64,000 nt of DNA from Nissolia schottii (lineage: Eukaryota > Streptophyta > Magnoliopsida > Fabales > Fabaceae), in contig QANU01011218.1 of NCBI GenBank assembly GCA_003254905.1, forward strand, positions 150,433-214,432, read 5' to 3'. The first letter of the stretch is position 1, and the number at the start of each line of letters is the position of its first letter. Under the pieces are notes generated by a model. The model saw only the letters and a list, made by a program, of their open reading frames with translations. It made no database searches and was not told the DNA's origin. The position numbers were made by a program, and so were the translations under genes. This document shows positions 1 through 9,853 of the stretch, in pieces.

Positions 1-942
1 TTAGGGGCTAGTGCTCTTAAAAAGGAAATTGATGATACAAATTTGTACATAGGGTATTTGCCACCCGCTTTTGATGATGATGGTCTAATCCAATTGTTTC
101 AACAATTTGGTGAGATTGTTATGGCAAAAGTTATCAAGGACCGAATGTCAGGATTAAGTAAAGGATATGGGTTTGTGAAATATGCTGATATTGAAATGGC
201 AAATAATGCAATTGCAGCCATGAATGGCTATCTCCTTGAGGGTCGGACCATTGCAGTGAGAGTTGCTGGTAAGCCTCCTCAGCCTGTTGTACCTCCTGGT
301 CCGCCGGCATCTGCTGTGCCCACTTATCCTGTTCCAAGCCAGCCACTTGGTGCCTATCCATCCCAGCAATATGCTGGTGGTGGTTCCCTTGGGAATGCTC
401 CCCCTGTGAGTTATGGCGGTGCCCCAGTTCCATGGGGACCTCCTGCTCCTCCTCCTCCTCCTCCTCCATATGCACATTATGCTCCTCCTCCTCCTGGTTC
501 AACTATGTATCCTCCTATGCAAGGTCAACCTATGCCTCCCTATGGTGTTCAATATCCACCTATCCAGACAGGCCCTCCTGGTGCCCCATCCCAGCCTGCA
601 ACAACTAGTGAAGTTCAGCAGAGTTACCCTCCTGGAGTGCCATCATATGGTTATCCGCCTTACTACAATGCATTTCCTCCACCACCTCCCCATTCTGCCC
701 CTGCTCCTGTCTCTTCAGATCAGTCCCACAGCTTTGTGAATGTGCCTTGGGCCAGTAATCCTCCGATGCCACCTCCTGCTTCATCTTCAGAGAAGACAAC
801 ATTTGGTGCAGATCAATCACAAAGCATTGGAAATATGCCTTGGGCCACAAATCCACCAGTGCCTCCTCCTGCTTCATCAGCTGAGAAGACATCACATGGT
901 GCAGATTCTGAGTATGAGAAGTTTATGGCAGAGATGAAATAA
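1..942 (+). CDS. SF1: Splicing factor 1 / branchpoint-bridging protein, C-terminal part (5' partial)
   Basis: The frame is open from base 1 and ends with TAA at 940-942, so the start lies left of the window. Near the start is an RNA-recognition motif: RNP2-like L-Y-I-G-Y-L at about residues 15-20 and RNP1-like K-G-Y-G-F-V-K-Y near bases 160-183. A roughly 220-residue proline/glycine/tyrosine-rich tail with poly-proline runs follows, then a charged end in E-M-K. Plant SF1 proteins are known to carry a KH domain, zinc knuckles and then this RRM plus Pro-rich tail; the first two would be upstream. The family binds the intron branch-point sequence and helps assemble the early spliceosome in the nucleus. 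Other RRM/Pro-rich RNA-binding proteins are possible, but this RRM-to-tail arrangement fits SF1 best. Confidence 0.85.
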   Translation, partial: LGASALKKEIDDTNLYIGYLPPAFDDDGLIQLFQQFGEIVMAKVIKDRMSGLSKGYGFVKYADIEMANNAIAAMNGYLLEGRTIAVRVAGKPPQPVVPPGPPASAVPTYPVPSQPLGAYPSQQYAGGGSLGNAPPVSYGGAPVPWGPPAPPPPPPPYAHYAPPPPGSTMYPPMQGQPMPPYGVQYPPIQTGPPGAPSQPATTSEVQQSYPPGVPSYGYPPYYNAFPPPPPHSAPAPVSSDQSHSFVNVPWASNPPMPPPASSSEKTTFGADQSQSIGNMPWATNPPVPPPASSAEKTSHGADSEYEKFMAEMK

Positions 943-2544
943 TCTAGTTTCATTTGAATTCATGCTTCCAATTTCCGAAGGGTGCGTTCTTCGTCTCTCT
1001 TTCTCTTATGTGTTATCTAGTTGGCCATATGCATGTTGTATTTTGATTGAATTTAGCATCCATTGTCTGCATTTGTTAACCCCCCCCCCCCGGGTGCGCT
1101 CACAGAAAGGAGCAACTCATTCGTTTTTTCTCTCTGTTTAACGCACACATGAATTTTGCTCCAGCTCATGATGTGTGCACACACTTTTTCAATTGCAATT
1201 ATGTGGAGCAACTCATTCAAGAATTAAATTTTCTAATGCATTGTTTTGAAGATTATGTCCATAAATTTCGTTTCTCAGTTTTCAAAGCTCTCTGTGTCTC
1301 TTCCTATTAACAGTGCTTTGTAAATATGCATAAAATTAACTATGGCCTTCTGCATTGTACTTTTATATTTTATCGAGATTATGTCTCTCTTAACTCTTCA
1401 TTGTTATGATGTAACATTGTAACAGGCCTGATGTTTATTGGAGCTCTTGTGAACCTGATTTCTTAACCTCTTGCCATGTCTTTCTTCGAAGTTTGGGACT
1501 CACTTTAACCTTGCTGTGCTCTTATGAACTTTGCAGAAATTTAGGCTAGAAGTTGAGAGCAGTCTTCATACAGTAGATGCAACACCAAAGCTTATTATTG
1601 TCTTTATTATTTTAAATTTATTTTGATCGTGTAGGACTTGACACTGTCTGAATTATTTTCTGTGGTATTCTATTGATTTATACAGTAATGTTTTGTTGCT
1701 AATGTTTCCTTCGGAAACTTTGCCCGAACTTCCATTGCAGTTGGTTCCTGATGTTTCATGCTGATTAAGTTGTGTTGTCATTCTCAGTTTTAGTTCACTT
1801 AGAACTGATTCTATCTTATTTATAGTTTGAACTTTTGATGATGAGCTTAAATCTTTTGTTTGATGGCTCTAATTCTCATAACTGCTTGGTGCTGAAGCCG
1901 CCTTTTAGATTCCTTTAATTATACATCTCATTCTTGAAGGTAATCCTGCCTTGCCATTTATTGTAGGCATTTTGGGTCATTACAAAGTTTTTTTTTTTTT
2001 TTTTTAAATTTTATTTTAAATGATTGTTCATACAACTATAAAATGTATTTAACTGTTCTAGTGTGGCAGGTGAAATATTTCAGACATTTACTTGGTTCTG
2101 GCACGATAAGTGTCAAACTTTGGTGTCGTTTTCACATTTTCCTTGATTAAATTTTAGCTGACTGGTGTTATGAACACCAAGTTCTTTTATGATGATGATA
2201 CAGCCAATTATGAAGTTTCTCATTTGTTTCTGAAGTGATCATATGGTCCTGTTGAGACGGTCAATGTTATTGGGCATAAGATGGTGGCTAAGGTGAAATT
2301 GATTGTTTATAGTGTTTGTGAGTTATCTGCACACGCTTCATTTAGCTGTGTTGCTGGGTGAAGGTAGTGTAGATGATCAAAGAATTGGAGTTGTAGAATA
2401 TTTCTCTATTTGTCTGCTGGATATATGCTCTTTTGGATTAAAATAAAAGCAATACTGTCGTTAGGGATATCTAAAGTTCTATAATTCAACAATTCAATAT
2501 TAAATAATGGTCAATAAATCCCCGAGCCTTTCTAGTTCACCAGT
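943..2544 (+). other. SF1 3' flank, non-coding
   Basis: No credible coding exon is visible. The stretch holds the presumed 3' UTR of SF1, a 12-base C homopolymer at 1080-1091, and an oligo-T run near 1988-2005. Composition is T-rich, like a transcribed 3' region or a large 3'-UTR intron. Confidence 0.5.
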
Positions 2545-4535
2545 GTGCTTGTCAGTTCACCAGAATCTTTCTTTTTGGGCAGAGGCTGTCTAATAGTAAC
2601 AGGTAGTCAATCCCATGGGATCCCGGCGAGATCCCATCATCCCATCCCATCTCAGGCCCTCTCTGAGATGGGAAGGCCATTTTGTCCTAGATTTTCGTCC
2701 CACCAAATCTTGTCTGGGATCTCACCTATCTCGACTGGGATGGTGATTTTTGCAAAATATTTATTTCACCATCCTTTTTCCTTTTTATTTAGTTTAGGGG
2801 CATATGGGTCTTTTCTCATGTATAAATTCATTAGGGTTGTTTTACCTTTCAATATTTCAGTCTTTTGCCTAGTCATTTTGTTTAGATTATTAAATTGGTG
2901 TTGATTGCATGTTTCTTGAGTATGGAACTTGGTACTATGGGTTATTGGATTATTGTATGACTATTAATTAGTAATGATGAATGAATGAGACAATCAGTTT
3001 AATTTAGGATTTTATTTTTTAACATTTATATGTATTTTTTATGGAGCATGCCCCTTCCTTCAGTGGACAGGGTTCGATGCCTCCTGTTGGAATTTTGTTC
3101 ACCTAAAAAAAAAAAGGTATTAAATAGAATGTCTGTATATAGTAAGTAGTTCTTACCCAATAATTACTCAGATCATAATCATTAATCCTTGTCTCAGTGA
3201 TTAATCTTTTTGCTCTACCAATACCCTCTTCCTCATAAGGCACCCCTTTCTCTCCAATTTGTCTATGGTTTTATTTTGGATTGGATTGTTGGAAAGTGGA
3301 ATCCATTTTTTCTATTTGAAAGTGTAAATTGAATATTTTGTCATTTGGGGTTGTTTTAATTTTATTTTTGCCTTTCTGATTCTTCTGCATGTCTTGCCTC
3401 TTGGTTGGAAACCTTTTTTAAAGTAAAAGAGGAATATTTTTGCAGTTTGAGTATGTATTTGTTTTTGGTTTATTGGTTTTGCTATTCTGTGCCAGTTTTA
3501 TCTATGCAGATTTGGATAACAGAGTTCTATGCACGGAGAAGTTTGTTCGCCCAGGACAAGGTGCTAAAATATTTGTTCAAAATAGATGTTAGTCAGCCTA
3601 CACTGCCCGTTAGTACCTGTCTCTCAGAGTTATTGTGACTTACAAGCTTCTTTTATTCGATTTGTTTTCCCAGTCGGTTTGTTCTTTGAATTTGATAAGG
3701 TGTTCAACCTAAGCTCGTATAGTGTGAGATTTTCAAATGCAAGTTCTCACTTAACTAGAATGTCCAGAGGAAATGGAAAAAGATTGACGTTTGAATGTTT
3801 GCTTCTAATTGTGTGCCAAGTGTGTCCATTCCTGTTGCATAATGTCAAATTTTTGCTTATTAATTGGCTTATAACCTTTTATTGATTATATTTTTAAGTT
3901 GCTATGTTTCAAAGCTTTATAATATAGTTCTTTCATTGCAAGGTTTCTAATGTTAGTGATTTTGGTTCATCATCTTTTCTGACTCCCTCTACGGCACTTT
4001 TTTTTTNTAAAGGATTTTGATGGTGGCTTTAATGAGGAGTCTAAAATTTTGTTGCATTGTGCAATTTTTGGATTCATGTGGTTCATTTTATTGAAGAGGA
4101 GTTATCACATTTTTATTGATGCGTATTTGCCATTATGTTTGGGATTATAGCTTCTCTTTGGTGCTGGTTGTTTCAATGAAGTTGCCTTAGCCCAAACTTA
4201 GACAGATGATACATTTGTGCTGCACATATTTCTGTTTTCTGGTTTGGATTTTTGTCTATAGATAATTTTATCTTCCCCCTAACTGTACTTTTCCTGTTCT
4301 CTTTGATAAACTTCATAATTAATGATCCCATGAACAAATTTAATTGGGTAGCAATCCATGAATTAAAACTTGTTGTGTTGGTGAGCCTGTGATTTTGCAA
4401 ATCTAGACAGAAACACTTCTGACTGGGGCTGCCATTAGTGTTGTGGATGAATATTGATAGTGTGTGCCCTGCCACTTCATAATTTAGTTTTGTCATGGAA
4501 ATTTGTATGATATTCAAAATTTGTAATTTTGGCAG
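2545..4535. other. Intergenic or intronic DNA, no confident gene
   Basis: The only notable content is a GGGATGGG/CCCATCCC-rich patch near 2610-2735, which resembles the end of a non-autonomous transposon, and an undetermined base (N) at 4007. Short open frames here have no recognisable protein features. A small exon-like piece with flanking AG and GT lies near 3510-3558, but I cannot assign it. Confidence 0.4.
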
Positions 4536-4912
4536 GACTTGTTGATTAGCCTGAAATTGCTGATCATTCAGCGTGCAAAAAGGATAGGTTGTGCTGAACT
4601 GGCGAACAAATTTGACCTTAAGATGATTCGAGCCATTGGTATGCCTTTGTTTCTATCTTAAGATCATCTGTTTCAAGTTCCTGATGTGTTACTGCTCCTT
4701 GACTATGCATGAATTCCTATGCTTTTATTTTAGTAATTTATCTATCTCCTTTGAGTTGCTGAGATCTTGCAATAAATTAAAGTTCACAGCATTACTTTCA
4801 AATGATTGATGTTCTTACTACAAACTATTAGTTGCATTTTCTAACCATTTCTGAGCCTTGATGCAGCACTTGTTTTGATGGAACATCTTAAAGAAGAGTT
4901 AAAAANAAAATA
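4536..4912 (+). pseudogene. Two exon-like segments of an unrecognised gene
   Basis: An open segment (about 4536-4639) is preceded by a pyrimidine-rich TTTGGCAG and followed by GTATGC. It encodes a hydrophobic helical stretch containing the words I-I-Q-R-A-K-R-I-G and E-L-A-N-K-F-D-L. It ends in phase 1. After an intron the next AG (4866) opens A-L-V-L-M-E-H-L-K-E-E-L in the matching phase, running into an N at 4906. The phase agreement and amphipathic character make real exons plausible, but no upstream or downstream exons could be joined. I do not recognise the family; it is probably a gene remnant. Confidence 0.3.
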
Positions 4913-5099
4913 TTTCTTGATTATTACATTATAATATTTTTTTTATAAAACTATTTACTTTCAATCCCTGCTATACACTTTGTCTGGGTCTGTCCTTGGT
5001 TGCATACCATGTTCTTTAAAAGCTTATTGTGCATATTTGGTGGTAAGAAGGAATAAGCGAAGAAGGGTGGGTGAGGTTGATAGCCAATCTATTCGGGAA

Positions 5100-6252
5100 A
5101 TTAGTTTGAGAATGATCATCTTTGATCCCTAATTTGGCATGTACGGAGAATACACATATGGATAAAGAAAGTTTTAATAAACTATCCGATATGTTGAGAA
5201 CTGTTGGGAGGCTATCAAGTATAACGAATATGTGTGTGGAAAAGATGGTTGTGCTCATCATGTGAAAAATAGGATAATCAAAAGACAATTTGTGAGGAGT
5301 GTTGAGACTATTAGTAGGCATTTTAATGCAATTCTGAATTGTATCCTTCTTTGCTTTGAGTTGTTACTCAAGAAACTCGAATCCATGCTAGAAAAATTCA
5401 ACCGATTACATATGGAAGTGGTTTAAGGTACTTTGACATTGCTCGAGAGGTTTTATATTATTTTGATAATTATGAAAGCATTTATATTAATTATATACAA
5501 TTTTTTATTTTGTTTTAGAATTGTTTAGGCGCATTAGGTGAAACATGTATTAAGTGCTCTGTCGAAGGTACAGAGAAGCCTAGACACAGAACAAGGAAAG
5601 GTGCAATAGCTATGAGTGTCTTAGATATGCAATTCATATACATTTTACTTGGGGGGAGGGTCGGCCGTAGGTGGTAGAGTGCTAAGCGATGAAATATCTA
5701 GACAAAGAGGCTTAAAAGTACCACAAGGTAATAGTTTTAGTCTCTTAGAAAAAAAATTATTAAAATTATATAGACTTTGGGTTATTTCTCTGATGTAATT
5801 TTTTTATAGTAGGTTTTTATTGCTTATGTGATGCCAGATATACCAATGGAGAGGGATTTTTTATGCCATACAGCGATCAACGATATCATTTGAATGATTG
5901 GAGAGAGAATCATCAACCTAGAACACCACGAGAGTTCTACAATTACATACATGCTAGAAATGTCATCAAGAGATGCTTTGGATTTCTCAAGAGGAGATGG
6001 GTTATTCGTAGAGAGAGGTCCTTTTATCCTGTAAAAACTCATGCAAGAATTGTCTGTGCATGTGCCCTACTCCATAATCATATTAGGAGAGAGATGTCCA
6101 TCGACCCACTTGAGACTAATGATCCAGAAGACACTCCACCCAAAGGAAATGACATTGAAGATGAATTTATTGGCCATGTTTCGACATTGAATGTTTGGAA
6201 TCAATTTAGGGATAATTTGGCAAAAGAAATGTGGGATGAGTCTAGAGCTTGA
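5100..6252 (+). pseudogene. Degenerate PIF/Harbinger (HARBI1-like) transposase
   Basis: The reading is broken into pieces that together follow a plant HARBI1-like DDE_Tnp_4 transposase. An N-terminal piece (about 5140-5263) shifts frame into one containing H-H-V-K-N-R-I-I-K and S-V-E-T-I-S-R-H-F-N (to about 5350). A middle piece (about 5520-5720) has R-T-R-K-G-A-I-A. A C-terminal piece (about 5815-6252) has Y-T-N-G-E-G-F and a long basic tail. Known members carry a DDE triad. Here the first site (A-L-D-G-T) reads A-L-G-E-T, and the last acidic residue in N-V-I-E-R is lysine (N-V-I-K-R). With frameshifts and stops as well, the element cannot encode an active enzyme. Confidence 0.85.
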
Positions 6253-6487
6253 GATTTTCATATCTGACCATTTTATGTAACTTTTTGAGCATTGCATGTG
6301 CGTTTGTTGCCTTGTTTGACTCAATAACTATGTGAACTCTATTCTTATTGGCTTATGTAATGTAATTGGAACCTCGTTTTGGTCATTTGACATTATGTAA
6401 TGTTTTTTGATTTTTTTTTTTTGGTTGCATTGATATTACTTTTTATTATAGGAACTTCATTATTGTTGCATTGACATTATTTTTTCT

Positions 6488-7196
6488 TACATATGAATAT
6501 GGATGACAGTGAAGAGGAACCCAAACCAAAAAGAAGCATTAATGGACAATGCTACAACATGCTTGGCCAGTCGAATGCCTGCTGGAATTGAAGAATGATC
6601 TTCTCTGGAGTGTTGGAGAAGGTGATAATTTTAAATCTGGATTCTTGACACAACTCAAAAAGATGATGGAAGCGCGATCACATGGATGTGGTGTCAAAGC
6701 TCAACCTTGCATTCATTCAAGGCATAAGCTGCTGAAGTCACAATATAATGTTATTTATGATATGTTGCACCACTCATCGGGCTTTGGATGAGACCCAAAT
6801 AGGTGTTGTGTGACCCGCGATCAACATGTATGGTACCAATGGGTCAAGGTATTGAAATAAAATGTTATGTGGTGCTTATTATTGTGTTGCTTAGTATAAG
6901 GTTTATTATTGATTAGTCTAGTTTTTTGTTTTCCTTATTATAGAACCATCTGAATGCATTTGGTCTTCAGAACAAGTCATTTTCTTATTTTGATAGTTTG
7001 TTGATCATATTTGGAAAAGGCCGGGCAACAGGTCAAGGTGTTGAAGATCTTGAAAATGCAATTGCAGAGATTATTGAAGATGCTATCAATCTCAATGAGA
7101 ATGAGGAACATGAAAATCTAGAGGTGTATAAGAATGACAGCCCCGCATCTCGACCATCGACAAAAGCCACTGCAAATAAGAGCAACTCTTCATCCT
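6488..7196 (+). pseudogene. Myb/SANT-like (Harbinger ORF1) protein remnant
   Basis: Downstream of the transposase remnant, in the same orientation, are broken frames resembling the Myb_DNA-bind_3 protein that plant PIF/Harbinger elements encode as their second ORF. It starts near an ATG at 6502 (M-D-D-S-E-E-E). It continues in a shifted frame with G-D-N-F-K-S-G-F-L-T-Q-L-K-K. A TGA replaces the expected Trp codon near 6789. A later acidic/serine-rich C-terminal piece runs 6998-7196. Family members bind DNA and cooperate with the transposase. This copy has at least one frameshift and one nonsense codon and is presumed non-functional. Confidence 0.7.
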
Positions 7197-7199
7197 AAA

Positions 7200-7860
7200 G
7201 TAAACTCACATCTATAAAGAGGAAAGATAAATCTAACGATGCTCTCATAGAAACTTTAATAGATTTGGTTCCTTCTATGAGCGTTCAAATCAAAGCATTG
7301 AGGACATAGCAAGTTTTTTCAAGAATCTATCCGCTAACAATGAATATCACGACAATGAATATCCGCTGATTGATACACAAATAATTGCAAAGGTCATTGT
7401 TTTGTCTTTCTCCACCACGAACTTCTTCTTTTCAGTGCCCAGGAGTATGAGGAAGACTTTTGTGCAAAATAATCTCGATTTACCTCGAGTCCACATAACC
7501 ATATTTGCTTGATAGACATTTTTTGGAAATTGATTTTTGATAGTTGTTTGATGGTTCACTTTAAACTAGTCAATTTATTTTTCTATTTTGACAACTCCAG
7601 AATAATAAACCTACCGGTTGTTATCTTTTATCTTTCCAATTATGTTTTGTCCATAAACTTTTATATGCCTTTTCCATTAAAACATGAAGTATTTGCAGTA
7701 TAATAGTTTATATTTTTATAATTTTAGTTAATACTTAACATTTTACCTTTTTTTAGTTCCAAAAAAGTGTAGCTCTCTACTTTTTCTAGTTTGTATATTT
7801 GTAACTCAAGTGTGTTCACTCTTTAAATGAGAGTAGTTTGGGCCTTACTTTATGAAAAGG
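7200..7860. other. AT-rich tail of the Harbinger region
   Basis: Downstream of the Myb/SANT-like remnant I see only AT-rich DNA. The terminal repeats of the Harbinger element could not be placed. Confidence 0.4.
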
Positions 7861-8028
7861 GTTTTGCTAACTAATGCCCTGAGGGCATTGGTTAAGAAAA
7901 CAAAAAGAAGTAAGTTTTAGAGTTTTTAATACATGTAATGGCATTAGAAATCATTAAGTCTTAACTTTTTTAATAAAAAGTTACCTCTTTTATTTTCTTA
8001 ACAAGTGCCTTTGGAGCATTTGTTAATT
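7861..8028. mobile_element. Short MITE with about 40-bp terminal inverted repeats
   Basis: The left arm (GTTTTGCTAAC then A-A-T-G-C-C-C-T-G-A-G-G-G-C) and the inverted right arm (near 7993-8028) match over about 40 bp with several mismatches. Each arm has an internal small palindrome around the GCCC/GGGC core. The same arm sequence recurs at about 30760 and 31248, so this is a family with at least two copies in the window. No coding capacity. Target-site duplication not resolved. Confidence 0.6.
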
Positions 8029-8124
8029 TTTTCATTGTGAAAATTATCGAAACAAAACATTGCAATAAAAATGGACGATGCATGTCTAATGATATAATTA
8101 GTATATATTAATCAAATATAGAGC

Positions 8125-8291
8125 ATAGGATTGACTCATTAACCAGAGGTCTCGGATTCGAGTCCTGGGAATGGAGAAAATCCTTATTGAGAGATCTCTA
8201 CCCCCTTTAAGGGACCTTAGGCAGGTCGAGCTGAGTTAGTCGAGTTCCTGGTAACAAGGCCCGGATGTCGGTGGTTCAATCAAGACCAAAA
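8125..8291 (+). mobile_element. tRNA-derived SINE fragment
   Basis: Contains a polymerase III B-box-like GATTCGAGTCC near 8155 and ends at A-rich sequence (ACCAAAAAAAT) near 8291. The A-box half is missing or degenerate, so it looks 5'-truncated. It is not a tRNA gene because no cloverleaf can be completed. Confidence 0.55.
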
Positions 8292-9279
8292 AAATATTGA
8301 GCATAGGCTAATTATCATCTTGTCACAATATCTCGTTTTTAAATTTTTTATATTATTTTTATTGTTATTTATTATTATTATTTTTTTAAAATTTTATTTT
8401 GAGGGTATTACGTTGAAATACATATTATCCAATAATCCTTTTGACATACCAAATAGGACAATATAAATTGCCAAATAAATTTTTTGTGTATACCAAATAT
8501 TATAATGTAACATTATTGACCATTTAAAAGGTAAATATCTTGGTACACAATGTACCTAATGCCTCTTTAACGTAAATTACTCTCTTTTCCACCATTAGAC
8601 CAATGCAGGCTTAAAATAGTTTAGACATTTTCATTGTAAACTTATATTTTTTCTTTTAGTGTTGGTGATTGTACTTGTCATCAACTATAATACTTCAGAT
8701 ATTCAAAAGCTAAGTAAATTCTTTTGAAATTGTTTTAACAAATAATTTTTAATATTTATTGTTAGTTTTTTTTTTACTCAAATTTTTATGAAGGTACAAA
8801 TACTCTTTATATTTAAAAGATTGAGATGCAATCATAAACTTTAAACAATAAGTAATTTGAGCTAGTGAAAAACACGACTAAGACTTGATTTGATAAAAAA
8901 AAAATTTAAAAGTGTTTTCTTGCTTTTAAAAAATACAACCATAAAATTTTTGTGTTTGGTAAACAAAAAGCTTAATGTTTTTGTTTTTAACTTTTAATAG
9001 TCAAAGGGTGTTCGAGCTCTCATTAGTAGTTTTTTTTTATAATTGACTTGTGCTTTTTAAAAATCAAAAGATTAATATAACCTCAAATTTAAGTTATCAT
9101 AATAATTTTCTTTAATGTTTATGTTTATTATAATAAATTTATATACATAGAACAACTTTAAAATATTTTTATCAAATATCATTCTTATAACTTCTAATTA
9201 TTGAGAGTTACTATTTAATTTTTTTTTTGCCAAATAATATTGTTATATTTTATTGAGAGCAACTTTTATAGAGTAAAGA
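8292..9279. other. AT-rich intergenic DNA
   Basis: Very AT-rich with poly-A/poly-T runs. No open frame of note and no recognisable repeat boundary. Confidence 0.5.
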
Positions 9280-9288
9280 GTTAAATAA

Positions 9289-9606
9289 GGAATTTTTTAC
9301 TCTTTTGCCCCTGCCGGAGGAGCAAATTACCAAAATACCTCCGTTTCAAAACATATTACAGGAGTATCCCGTTTATGCTGACGTGGCAGGATTCACCAAA
9401 CGCGTTGGCGAATTCAGTTACAATATATATAAGTTACCAAATTCTACAATCTGTATAAATATAGATTGGTTTTTATACCTGAATTCGCCAACGCGTTTGG
9501 CGAATCCTGTCACGTCAACATAAACAGGAGTACTCCTGTAATATGTTTTAAAACAGGGTATTTTGGTAATTTGTTCCTCTGACAGAGGCAAAAGAGTAAA
9601 AAATTC
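9289..9606. mobile_element. MULE-type foldback MITE with 9-bp target-site duplication
   Basis: Nearly the whole 318-bp element is an imperfect palindrome. The left arm starting GGAATTTTTTACTC pairs with the right arm ending GAGTAAAAAATTC over roughly 145 bp, with a short AT-rich loop near 9420-9470. It is flanked by the perfect direct repeat GTTAAATAA at 9280-9288 and 9607-9615. A 9-bp duplication is characteristic of Mutator-like (MULE) transposons, so this is a non-autonomous MULE derivative. It lies about 250 bp upstream of the transporter start codon and could influence its promoter (inference). Confidence 0.85.
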
Positions 9607-9679
9607 GTTAAATAACTAAAAAGGTTAAGACATCACTAAACCCAACCGTAATTCTTGAGAACATGGTAATGGGAAATTT

Positions 9680-9712
9680 GAATTATTATTATTATTATTA
9701 TTATTATAATAT
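9680..9712. repeat. (ATT)n microsatellite
   Basis: Uninterrupted trinucleotide run in the upstream region of the EamA transporter gene. Confidence 0.8.
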
Positions 9713-9730
9713 TATTTTGTAAAAGGGACA

Positions 9731-9736
9731 CACGTG
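9731..9736 (+). promoter_or_regulatory. G-box (CACGTG) upstream of the EamA transporter
   Basis: A perfect palindromic CACGTG in the context ACACGTGCC lies about 120 bp before the ATG. This is a known binding site for plant bZIP and bHLH factors acting in light and ABA responses. Function here is inferred from position only. Confidence 0.45.
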
Positions 9737-9853
9737 CCGTTGTAGGTACCCATGCTTCGTAGAGATTAGCTGAATCAGCAGGTACAGTTAGCAGTTATAA
9801 CCACCACAGATTTTCCGTTCACTGTCTTTCCATACTAAACACTCAAGCTCACC

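Noticed and set aside
2576..2735. Complete MITE in the GGGATGGG-rich patch
   Set aside because: Only one end-like segment with small internal palindromes is visible; I could not find matching inverted ends or a target duplication.
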